Positions 1-9,311 of a stretch of DNA of 20,536 nt are shown one piece after another. Every line of letters begins with the position of its first letter. Positions within the stretch are counted from its first letter, which is position 1. Below the pieces are notes generated by a model. That model saw only the letters and a list, made by a program, of their open reading frames with translations. It did no database searches and was not told the origin of the DNA. A program made the position numbers and the translations under genes. The DNA comes from Isohypsibius dastychi (Eukaryota > Tardigrada > Eutardigrada > Parachela > Isohypsibiidae): NCBI GenBank assembly GCA_034696485.1, contig JAQIWT010000431.1, forward strand, positions 1 through 20,536, in the 5' to 3' direction.

Positions 1-552
1 CAGTGCTTGTTTTCTCCATACTTTGAGCACTTGGAGAGTTTTTGGAGGATCAGAAATCAAGCAAACATCCACTTGACTTGCTTCGAAAACATACTTAAGG
101 TTTGTTGCTTATTGGCGTCATATTCCGCCGCAATAGAAATATTTTCAGCTGTAAATTTATATGTATTTGTTTTCAAACACAGAATCCGAAAAAAGAAATC
201 GAATCGCTTGCTGGGTTTCTTGGGCGAGAGCTGACTGACCGGCAGGTTGCTGACGTCATGCACCACTGCAGTTTCGATCAAATGAAACACAATAAGAACA
301 CAAATTTCTCTGAATTCGAAACCATCGGGTTTATCGATATGAAAAAAAGTCCATTCATGCGAGCCGGTGAGTGTTTTGGCGATATCAGCAATCATATCTC
401 TGCAGGACAAAATGCTCGTTTTTTTTGCAGGAAAAGTCGGAAACTGGAAAAAACATTTGACCGTCGAGCTGAGCGAAAAGATTGATCACTGGACAGAGCG
501 TAATTTTGCGGAAAGACCGGGCCTGACCGGTTTGGTTTTTCAGTACGAATAA
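1..552 (+). CDS. Cytosolic sulfotransferase (SULT family), 3' end, partial
   Basis: C-terminal 134 residues of a PAPS-dependent sulfotransferase, which would move a sulfuryl group from PAPS to a small acceptor in the cytosol. Three exons are visible: 1-99 (cut by the window edge), 183-366 and 431-552, with GT-AG introns of 83 and 64 bp; the joined length is 405 nt, an exact multiple of three. The first exon reads SPYFEHLESFWRIRNQANI, the family segment before the YEDMK-like element (here FENILK). The second gives a KEIESLAGFLGREL helix. The exon 2/3 junction rebuilds FMRAGKVGNWKKHLT, which matches the conserved 3'-phosphate-binding motif RKGxxGxWKxxFT, with a non-canonical Arg-Ala-Gly start. 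The stop is followed at once by an AATAAA signal. The N-terminal P-loop half lies outside the window, so the acceptor class cannot be judged. Confidence 0.87.
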
Positions 553-553
553 A
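548..553 (+). promoter_or_regulatory. Polyadenylation signal AATAAA of the sulfotransferase gene
   Basis: A canonical AATAAA overlaps the TAA stop codon (550-552). If used, the 3'UTR would be only about 15-30 nt. This is a consensus match plus position; the cleavage site is not shown by the sequence. Confidence 0.55.
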
Positions 554-1192
554 ACAAGGAAGCGATTCGAAATCGAACTTTATTATATGAAATCTGAATT
601 CATCTTCAGTTTTTGTGCAAAGGTATTTTATACGTTCATTTCAAGATTTTCCCCGTTTTTCTAACTGCTTTTGAGGGGTCGACGAATCCAATCATTATCG
701 ATTTTATTGTGCTTCTTTAATTGCATACTCAACTTGAGCAACATTTCCTTAATGGAACGAAGCCTTTGAGACATTTTGCGCGAGTTTGAAAGGAGAATTT
801 AAAGTGTTAGAATGTCAGAATTAATCGAAAATGCACTGTTTTTGCATCACAGTTAAGCCAGCTGTCAGCATTTCGAGCTTCCCTATTAGTAACTTGTTTC
901 GTTTCGTCTTTTTAAATACGCCCTATTTAAATGGGGACAGATTAATTCCAGTTGAGTGCTCCCTAATTTAGTACTACTCCAGGCATCGGCATTCTCGAAA
1001 TATTTTCTGGCAACGAAAGCTTCACCTGGATGGTTATTATCCATGTCATCAGTTTACTTTGGAATTACTTGCTGCAAGACGTATGACGTGATGTCCGAAG
1101 TTGTTGTTGTTTGATAATTGTTTTTTCCACCTGCTGAGTCGTCCACAGTTGACAATTGCCGCTGAGCGAAAAATGTCGTATTTATCTTGGCA
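554..1192. other. Intergenic region between sulfotransferase and first GPCR
   Basis: No open frame with family resemblance on either strand and no RNA gene recognised. The 3' part (roughly 1100-1300) probably holds the promoter of the downstream receptor. Otherwise I see nothing in it. Confidence 0.5.
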
Positions 1193-1193
1193 G

Positions 1194-1201
1194 TATATAT
1201 T
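1194..1201 (+). promoter_or_regulatory. TATA-like element upstream of first GPCR
   Basis: TATATATT about 116 bp before the ATG at 1310. Just downstream is a perfect 7-bp hairpin, AAATAAG (1205-1211), loop CTT, CTTATTT (1215-1221). If this TATA is used, transcription would start near 1225 and the short upstream ORF at 1243 would be in the leader. This is inference from consensus only. Confidence 0.3.
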
Positions 1202-1242
1202 GGAAAATAAGCTTCTTATTTGTCAAAACTGCTGAGCATCTT

Positions 1243-1329
1243 ATGCTTACTAAACTAAACTGCACCAGATACCCAGAAGTCAAATACAAATCCACGGTTC
1301 ACGATCATCATGGACGTTTGTCGGAATGA
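1243..1329 (+). other. Upstream ORF overlapping the start of the first GPCR
   Basis: An ATG at 1243 opens a 28-codon frame that ends with TGA at 1327-1329, 17 bp past the receptor ATG and in a different frame. The peptide resembles nothing I know. If the transcript starts upstream of 1243, this arrangement would usually lower translation of the receptor. The transcription start is unknown. Confidence 0.3.
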
Positions 1330-3929
1330 ACTAGGATATCATTCGGTGGATCTATATTTGAATCTCACTTGTGCGCTTTGTTATTTCTACACATTTCACT
1401 CGGCAGATCCAGAATTATATCCGCTGAAATTTCGCGAGGATGGTATGCTTGCCAGGGAAACAACGAACGAAGAAGGACTCATTATTGATGACCTTTTCTG
1501 GCCCAGTGCGTTTGATCGAGATTCCGCGGTTTATCAGTACGGGTTTCCTGGATGGGACCTCGATAGGCATGCTGAGTTATGGAAAGACTGCTGTAAAGCA
1601 GCATCCGATTGTTGTAACATTCAATTGTCAAATCAGAATGCCCACGACGGCTGTCAAGCTACATGGGACGGTTGGTTGTGCTGGAATAACGCACGAGGTG
1701 GAGAAATACTCCGGGGAGCTTGTCCGAGTTATATGAATCCACTGAGCATGCCTGCTTGTTCCGGTGAGTTCTCAATGCAAAATTCCGGGCAGATTACATC
1801 TGTGTTGTCGGGCGAAAAATCAACACCTGAAAAATTAAATTGTTTGTATTGTTTTCACGCAAAATCGGAATTTGAATATATTTGTTCTCCAAACTGGCTG
1901 ATAAGTATTAAATAACACTTTATTAGCCCCATGGTTTCAACCTTGCCATTTCAATACCTTGATGCACTGTGCATTTTATCTTTCAGGAGGAGCAGAAAAA
2001 ACATGCACGGAAGAGGGCACATGGCAGCGCAATTACGAAGAAAACGGAACATTCTCAAAAGAATGGACAAACTACACTGCATGTGTCAACATGTCACCAT
2101 TTTTCCAGCGTCACCTAATCCAGATTAGTGTGCATTGCATCTCCATCATATTTCTGGTTCCGGCACTTCTGATATTTTGGACCAACAGGTACGGTAGGTG
2201 TAAAAGCCTGCTCGTCATTGTTTTCACGATTCAGGAAAACGTTGTACTGTACCTCAATTCTCAATCAATCAAACATAATAAAATGAAACGGATTAAGTCG
2301 AATTTTGGTTATCAGTATTCCTTAATTTAATTCACGGTGTATTTTAGGCAGCTCCATGTCCAACGAAACCTGATCCATGTGAACTTCTTCCTTTCTCTGT
2401 TTCTCTATGCTGTGATGCTGATAGTCTTTCAAAACCTGGTGACCGGCAATGTTCTGAACGATTTTGAGAAGTTCACTGATTATTATGGGAAGATCGAATG
2501 CCGGATTTTGTTCGCCGTAACAGCCTACCTCAGGCTCTGCAATTATTTCTGGATGTTTTGCGAAGGGTTATTTCTCCTTCGGCACCTGCGCAACGTCTTT
2601 CTCAGAGAGCAGAATTTCCTGCTGTATTTGCTGTGTGGATGGGGTAGGACCTTATTTTCAGTTGGAAATGAAACTTTCATTTAATTAAATACAAAATGTA
2701 AATATTACTCACAAATATTGTCAGTTAATTAATTACGGCTGGAAACTTGTCTAGTTTCAATGAACGCCGAGCAGTTAACCCTGCAAATTATCAGCATCAA
2801 ATTACTGTGCAATTACATGTTTTCACAAGACTGCATTTGCATTGCAGGTCTCCCTGCGGCATTTACGGGAGCATACGTTGCTGTACGAGCAGAAGAAACC
2901 GGGTAATTCCGTTTTCCTACCAACTATCTCAATATAAATCCAACAACAGATCTGTACTCGTTAAAAAATTGTTAATTTCAAAATCTACTTCGTCCTTTGA
3001 GCCGGCTACTAAAAATCACGTAAATAATTCGAATAGAAAAATATTAAAGTGGTATGGGTTTGTTTGAACATGACGATTTCTGGATAAACAATTCTGCACG
3101 GCTATTTGTTTACAGGTGTTGGCTGGAGACCAAGGATCACACTGAATGGATAATAAAAGCTCCCGCACTGAGTACGCTCACCGTAAGAATATTCCAGAAA
3201 AACCTCGAGGAAAATAAGCTAAACAATTTATTATTTTAAGTTGAATTTGGTGTTCTTGTGCTACATCATATATATACTCGTCAAAAACACCCAGCCAAGA
3301 CCAGGAGCAGATCTGGCTATTGTCAGGTAAAGCTATTGAATTTCAACATACTGTATATATCCCGAAATCGATTGAAACAAACGATATATTTTCCAGGAAG
3401 AGCTGTCGAGCCGTGTTAGTGCTGATGCCACTTTTCGGATTACATTTCTTCATCACCGCTTACAGACCAGGAGAAACATGTTACAACCAGTGGTATTCTT
3501 ACCTGAACAGCTCCTTGGACGGACTACAAGGGTTTTTTGTCGCCGTGACCTTTTGCTATTGTAATTCCGAGGTGGGATTCCTTCTTTTTGCAATGCCTGA
3601 AAATGTGAACCGCCAGATTTTGATTGAAGGTGATAAACGTGCTTAAGGCTCACTTTCAAAGACGCTGGGGCAACAGCATGCCAAAGTTGCTTCAAAGGGA
3701 TTTCAGCATAGTCTCCGCAAACTGCACCAAAAGTCCCTCGATATCACGCTCTGCTAGCTCGGTCACCAGACTTCCGGGTGAAAAAATCGGTGTCCCTGAA
3801 CGTTTCCTGCGGGTGCAGCCAAATGATCATATTGCGACATCGATGGGATCTACTGTTGAGCTCGAAATGCTTGAGCGAAGTCAGCTGATACGACCAGGTG
3901 TTACGGCGACCGGGGAAAACGGAAGATAG
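1310..3929 (+). CDS. Class B1 (secretin-family) GPCR, PTH/PDF/calcitonin receptor-like, 538 aa
   Basis: Seven-transmembrane receptor expected to bind a peptide hormone and couple to Gs. Exons: 1310-1763, 1987-2188, 2348-2643, 2848-2902, 3116-3182, 3241-3326, 3397-3571, 3648-3929; they sum to 1617 nt, and every junction keeps frame. Residues 1-31 resemble a signal peptide (hydrophobic LYLNLTCALCYFYTF). The HRM ligand-binding domain covers about 91-186, with CQATWDGWLCW, ACPSY, KTCTEEGTW and WTNYTAC, plus an extra CC...CC pair pattern at 94-102. The TM core has IHVNFF (TM2), IECRI and [10 protein letters not shown] (TM3), GWGLPAAF (TM4), GCW in ECL2, LVLMPLFGLHFF (TM6) and LQGFFVA (TM7). TM4 to TM6 look most like PTH receptors, while TM3 is calcitonin-receptor-like; the ligand class stays open. 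Two exons use AAG acceptors (3238-3240 and 3645-3647). A long Ser-rich tail ends at TAG 3927. It shares intron positions with the receptor at 9312. Confidence 0.88.
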
Positions 3930-4004
3930 AGCAGCGCCCTTGACGAGCCATCTCGCTCTATCAGGAGTGCATCTCGATCTGCAAGGAGAAAGAGTTCACG
4001 ATGA
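3930..4004 (+). other. In-frame Ser/Arg-rich continuation after the first GPCR stop codon
   Basis: Directly after TAG (3927-3929) the same frame stays open for 24 codons to TGA at 4002-4004. It encodes a basic stretch with DEPSRSIRSASRSARRKSS. Its composition resembles a GPCR tail rather than random UTR. It could be a former tail lost by a nonsense mutation, a readthrough extension, or chance. No intron can bypass the TAG: the nearest donor (3898) would give a 32-bp intron and break the frame. Confidence 0.35.
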
Positions 4005-5568
4005 CCTATGCACATACTATATAAGTCACAGTGCAACACGACGATATTTTGAGAACTTGCTTAGAACCAATACAGTCATGTTGACCAATTGGTTTTTCGC
4101 CTGTTTAGTTACCTGTTCAGGAGCAGATACAGTTGATACATCTCGTGCTGCATCCAATGTATTGTACCTGTGGAACCAATTGCTTTTCTTTGATGCAGTG
4201 TCTGCTCGAAACTGCCCATCATCGTGTTTTTTGGGGACAAATGACACCTCCTCGAGTACTCCAAAGCTATAAAGCCCGGGTTGACTCCGCATCATCCACA
4301 CCACGCCGAGACAAGTCGCACCTTAATCATGAAGAAGCAGCCACGTTTAAACATCAAATTTGACAATACTAAAAGTACAAGACGAACTATTGTCCATTTT
4401 CAAATAGAAAGACGCTCGTCAGTTGTCGCATCTTACAGTATACATATCGTCCAATACACAGTATCACGTTTTTTTCGTTTCAAATGAATCAAGACACTGT
4501 CATTGGGAGGAAATCAAAGGAGGAATTTCATGACTAGGATACCTCCAACAAACTGATCAGCCACTTTTAACAACATGATCTGACAACACCATACACCTGC
4601 ATCGCGCTTGTTAATATGTGCTTCACTGATGATGCACCAGTAGCCATGACCTGTGTACCAAGTCTTAACTACTTAATGATATTAGTATGTACATTCCTGG
4701 GTCCCAGCAGGGCAATGTTGTGCATTTTAATTCTGCGCCATCTTCTCGATTTCCATTTCAAACATTGACAAAAGGATGTTGCTTAAATTTATTTTGGTAC
4801 ATAACACTGTAGAAAATCACACGTGACAATGCGGTGACCACACAGTGACGAAGTAGCCACGTTTGACCACATTTGTGGCCAATTGTAGCTTTGTGCTACC
4901 GATGCAACGCCTAAATCGTATGGAGCGCCATCTGTCTACCTAGGTGTCGCGGAGAAGAATCGCCCGATGTGGCGCTGCAATGTTTTTAGCGTCAACACGA
5001 AAGAAAGAACAAAAACACAGTCGATTACTTTCGGATTATTCACACGCGCTGACTTCGATATTGGATTTGTTTCTGTACTTATCACACGTTTTTACTTGAC
5101 ATTATCAAAAGAAAGCCTCGCGGAGATCTCTTTCAGGTGGGTCAGTCAATTCATTCTGTCAAGTCAAATGGCTGGCTGCTGTTCATTTATCTCACTCCCT
5201 CTGAAGATTCTCGCCAAAAGTCACAGTCGTTCCGTTCGTTATACTCGTTGTGTGGACTGGGAAGTTTGCCAAAAAGATGCGGAACCGAATTTGATCGTTT
5301 GTGTTTCCAGCTGCCTTGCTTGATGCGTTTTACAGTTCATCCACGAACTTCCAACTGTTGTCTGTCTGTAGGACTTCTTTCTTCTCAATTCCAGGACTGA
5401 CCAGAGCTCTTTGAATACCTCGTGCTGCATCGTTTTATTCCAGGATTCTTGGAAGTCTGAGAAGCAATCCGGACTAGAGGAAATATTTCTGTCAGTGACC
5501 CACGTTTGGAGCGAACTACCGGAAGTTTGGTGAAAGAAAGGACGAAATATTTTGGAACGACTAGAAAG
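4005..5568. other. Non-coding region; possible promoter and 5'UTR exon of the second GPCR gene
   Basis: No convincing coding gene. At about 4820-4850 there is an E-box (CACGTG) merged into three GTGAC repeats. Near 4924 and 4970 lies an inverted pair AGCGCCA/TGGCGCT. The region ends at a very strong donor, AAAG|GTAAGTA (gt at 5569-5570), consistent with the end of an untranslated first exon. A 51-codon frame from ATG 5168 has no family resemblance. That this belongs to the gene at 9312 is inferred only from donor/acceptor quality and order. Confidence 0.3.
4823..4849 (+). repeat. Three GTGAC repeats at exact 11-bp spacing
   Basis: GTGAC occurs at 4823, 4834 and 4845, i.e. on one face of the helix. 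The first copy is part of the palindromic E-box CACGTG. This may be a transcription-factor array in the presumed upstream region of the second receptor. No factor can be assigned. Confidence 0.35.
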
Positions 5569-7282
5569 GTAAGTAAAAATTCCTATTTGTGTGGATAATT
5601 GCCAACTCATGTGCTAGATACTGATACCGCTATTTGACTTAATTTACGGCAGATAAAAATCGATAATTGGTTGGTTTTATTATTATGTTTTGGAAGTGAT
5701 CACATTGCCTGTGGTCACACCTGTTTTCATGTTCTCATGAGACTTGAAGAGTTCCTTGAAATACCGGATAATCTCCGCCGTAAAATTCGAGAAACGTCAA
5801 AATTGTCACAATGATTACTGGATGTTGTATACTTGAGTTCGCAGTTTTTTGGCGGAGCGTTCACAAGAATGGTACGACTTCATCGATAGAAATGGATGCA
5901 GTTTTGCTTTTCTACATGCTATGATTATCCCCAGACGAGTTATCTTTAGTGTTTTAACCTTTTGCAAGGTAAGATAAAATCGATTTACTGTTATTCTATC
6001 TCAGCAGACTTGAAAACTGACCTAATCTAGGTGCTGCTGCACGCGATTAGCGGCTTTTTTGCAGGAACTGTAAGATGCCATCTTCATCTAGGTTACGCGA
6101 TACCGCCAAGTTTTCTTGAAATTGTTAGAAATTTTTAGGACGGGAATTTCATTCCGCTGAAAATAAATTTTCGGTGGTGAGTCAGAAAATTGCTCTACGT
6201 ACTACTACGAATTGCAACAGGTAGTATTGCATCGATCAGGCTTGACTTCCGTGATTTTTTTCTTCTATTAGTACTTTAGATCGGAACAGTTCCTGTTTGT
6301 GTTTTTGCTTGGCATACGTTGGACGTCTGCTGTAGTCCTTGCTTGTGTGTCTGCATACAAGGTTATTTTAATTATTAGAACTGCAAAGTCCAAGCCAGCT
6401 TGACTGTCAAAATTTGTGTGCTTGTTTTCGGACAGAAACTAATTACCGTGAAGTTTCAGAGATATGAAATTTATCGTAACCGGCGTTAAATTCTTTGTGT
6501 CGCTTGTGATGAGCGATGTTTGTTTGTGTCGTTCTGTCGACGGTTTTTGCCGGTTCCTAGTAATTAGGCCTGGTGATGATTTATGCAATCCGGCGATGGG
6601 TGCTTAATTTTCTGAGCCTGCGAGACCGCTTTCGGAGTCGAATATAGGTTCTCGAAGAGCTATATTTGAACATGTCATTGATTTTAGAAGAATGGTTCAC
6701 TGTCCCGGTTCAATGGAAACTTTTTAGCGTGGTCTTGGTTTTATTCTAATTTCTGGTTCCTTGAAGTTGATTGATTGAAAGAGTTGATTGGGAGAGATTG
6801 AATACTTCTGTACATTTTTTTGGTCTTGCTCGTGATTTGGTTTCCCATGTAGATGAACTATTTTCTGGATCGAATAAATTCCATATCGAATATTGGTTCT
6901 TTTCAATGGTGAGTCAATGCTGCCGGTTTTGAACCAGCATCAGCTGGTTAGGTTAATTCAGTAAAGTTGTTTTAAATTTTCTTGACTCAGAAACTGCCGT
7001 TTGCACTGCGGTTAAATCACAGCAACCATATTGTTTTTCGTGAAAATGTGAAAGTGATAAACAAGCTGACGTGTTCACAGAAAAACACTGGATCGGTTAC
7101 GTTTTGACAAAAGTTTCTGCCAGGGATATCAAACATCTTGTCATTTTACTTGTTCGAGCTCTTTTATGAGCGAGGATTTGTTCTGGATTCCTTTTACGCT
7201 TTCGGCTAGAATCACGCTTCATGATATTTTCTGCAGTACGTACATTTTAATCGGCAGTTTCCTGCTTTCCAAACGAATTTTA

Positions 7283-7483
7283 TTATTTGTCTTGCATTTT
7301 TATTTTGACGTGATTTTCTCGGTTGATGAACAATCTATGCAGTGCATTGATGAACATGTTTTTATTTTTGACGAATCGGTTGGCTGCTTGAATGGCTTTG
7401 TCGTGATTCTTGAATTTCATGTAGCCGTATATGTGAAAACTAGGTTTCTGGATATCATATTTAACTAGGTTTCTGGATATCAT
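7283..7483 (-). pseudogene. Possible decayed RRM (RNA-binding) remnant
   Basis: The minus strand encodes IYGYMKFKNHDKAIQAANRF, which resembles the RNP1 strand and following helix of an RRM (GYGFVxF...A...AI). It ends in two stops. The same frame then leads, with three stops in all, into a 41-codon basic frame (7222 to 7097) containing MKRDSSRKRKRNPEQ. The N-terminal half of an RRM is absent and a 25-bp duplication disrupts the frame just upstream. It could be chance; confidence is low. Confidence 0.17.
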
Positions 7484-7487
7484 ATTT
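7438..7487. repeat. 25-bp perfect tandem duplication
   Basis: Two adjacent identical copies of a 25-bp unit, AACTAGGTTTCTGGATATCA followed by TATTT (7438-7462 and 7463-7487). A unit of 25 shifts frame, so the copies would break any coding frame here. It looks like a recent local duplication. Confidence 0.9.
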
Positions 7488-9238
7488 CATATAGAGTCAA
7501 TGACTTGGATGACGGCTTTGCGGCATCCTTTTGGCAAGGTAGGGCTCATATTCATACGTAAGTTTGTTAAAATCAAAAAAGTACGACAAAATCCCTACCT
7601 AAACCAGTGTTAATTATTAAGATATTCGTCGCATTTTCAGATACAGAAAGGTTTTAGAAACGGCACGCTTTGTTTTGCGACATGGTCGTACTTATTGTAA
7701 GTCGTGAGCTAGCCTGAGCAACAATTGTACAGCATAGCAACGTTAGATGACTAGAAAAACACGAACCGAACCAAATCTGTTGGCTTTCAAACCGACAGCA
7801 GATTGCGACGAACTTGTTTGTTGTATTATTCTGAATTGTCTGAATTCCACCCTATGAAGAAAACCCCGCATCCTCGGTTGAACAAAACGAAAGGTCAAAC
7901 ATGATTGAGATTGTTATGAAAACAGCTGGAACACAGCAGTGACTGTCAAAACGGTTCATCGTCATAATACCCGTTGCGCACTTTGATTCCTAATTATTCA
8001 CAATAGACAACACAACACTCTTCGAGGGGTAATCATTTCTGCCACCAGGGAATTACATCGAGCCGATACAGCGAATTTCACGGACCGGACGGGTGTCACC
8101 GCTCGCTGGGATCCGGTGATGAGAGAGATATTTTGGTGTTGGTCAATAGTTCCATACTGTTCACTGAGCGCGGGAATATTTACGAATGTTCGCAGAATTT
8201 TTGGTTACTTTTGCTGATTGTCTTCTGACCGCATGATAGTGTTTAAATTTGTCCACCGACTGAAAGATGATTTTGCGTGAAACGGAAGTGGGTTACGGTG
8301 GTTTTTTTTACGGGAACATCCCTCCACTCATTGATTAACCGGATAATCTGATGAATTAGTTGGAGATCCGTAAGTGTCAAGAGGATATAGTCTCCATGTG
8401 ATACGTCGCTGGAAAAATCATTTCTGTCGTCTTGAAATCACTCCCATCGAGCTGACCTTGTCATATCTAAATTTTGATGCGGCGGACATACGGAGATCCA
8501 TTGCTGAGTACTGACAGTTTTTGCAGTTTGAAGAAAAATGCTTTTTGGGTTTGCATGAGCTAACTTTCGATAGGTCGTGGATCAAATGTCGGTTAGGAAT
8601 TGGCCTTTAATTTTTTATTAGGCGGACTTGAATATTCAGCCACCATTCGGCATTTAGAAATCTGATTCAGCTTGTCACAGGACGTGTATCTTTTGATCGT
8701 CAGCCGATAAGAGGGACTCGAGGCCATTCATCATAGAGCTCGGGTCCATGGAGTAATTAGAATCAAAGCCTTCTTTTCATCTTATTTCGCAGATATATTT
8801 TTGCACATGCCCATTTCATTTGTGCTTCCCGGAAGGATGCAGCAAGAGGGTGGTTTGTTTTATGGGAAATGCCACTATGGATTTTCTGGTCCGTAAAGCC
8901 GGTGAAATGATGTATCTCGCATTGTAATTCCATCTTTTCCCGTTTCTTCTGTTTCCATTCGAGCTCGCGAGTCCTTACGCGCACTCCACGATCATCCAAA
9001 ACAGCATGTATTTTAGAAACAACCCGCTGTGCTCGTCATTCAGCGATTTGGTAATGCGTTCTTCTCGTGGGCAGTCAAAAATTATTGTCTAGTCAGTTCG
9101 GGTTGATTTATCGGCACGCTTGTCGTATTTTTGACATGGCCAAGGAATTCTATAATTATGCTCGCTTTTCTTACCCACGATTTTTAAAATTTCTTCCGGG
9201 ACATCATCATCTTTTTCTTTGTTGCAGCTTTTCCGGTG

Positions 9239-9283
9239 ATGGGATATAATCACCTCTTCATGCTGGCTAATTGCGGTTTATAA
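9239..9283 (+). other. Short upstream ORF before the second GPCR
   Basis: ATG at 9239 followed by 13 further codons and TAA at 9281-9283, 28 bp before the receptor ATG and in a different frame. It lies just inside the exon opened by the acceptor at 9227, so it would be in the leader if that acceptor is used. Confidence 0.35.
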
Positions 9284-9311
9284 AGTCTCGGTGTCGACAA
9301 ATTTATTGGCC

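Larger units (their letters stand above)
5569..9227 (+). other. Putative long 5'UTR intron (about 3.7 kb) of the second GPCR gene
   Basis: Begins with GTAAGTA after AAAG and ends with a pyrimidine-rich CTTTTTCTTTGTTGCAG acceptor (AG at 9226-9227), 84 bp before the receptor ATG. Within it I find no gene on the plus strand. The minus strand has scattered open stretches of about 40-65 codons, which is the number expected by chance at this base composition, apart from the weak RRM-like stretch listed separately. The pairing of this donor and acceptor is inferred. Confidence 0.3.

Noticed and set aside
3572-3647. Reading the TM7 exon straight on past NSE to position 3646
   Set aside because: The frame soon stops without a tail, whereas splicing to 3648 gives HFQRRW and a long Ser-rich tail, matching the intron position in the other receptor.
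3898-3929. 32-bp intron removing the first receptor's stop codon
   Set aside because: Shorter than any other intron here, and splicing it leads to a stop after four codons.
5137-5400. Cys-containing 51- and 87-codon frames as a secreted peptide or signal-peptide exon
   Set aside because: No clear signal peptide, no spliced frame that joins the receptor, and no family pattern; more likely 5'UTR.
6724-6906. Minus-strand frame with VFNLSQSTLS, resembling a Tigger/CENP-B helix-turn-helix
   Set aside because: Only about ten residues match, with no transposase domain or terminal inverted repeats nearby.
6905-6960. tRNA-like T-arm on the minus strand (GCTGG TTCAAAA CCGGC)
   Set aside because: No D-arm A-box or anticodon arm at the right distance, and the possible acceptor pairing is imperfect and too far away.
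7166-7468. 100-residue plus-strand hydrophobic frame
   Set aside because: No domain pattern; it reads as the antisense shadow of the RRM-like stretch or as chance.
7700-9290. Several minus-strand open stretches of 40-65 codons suggesting a decayed gene
   Set aside because: At this base composition a few stretches of this length are expected by chance per strand, and none resembles a known family.
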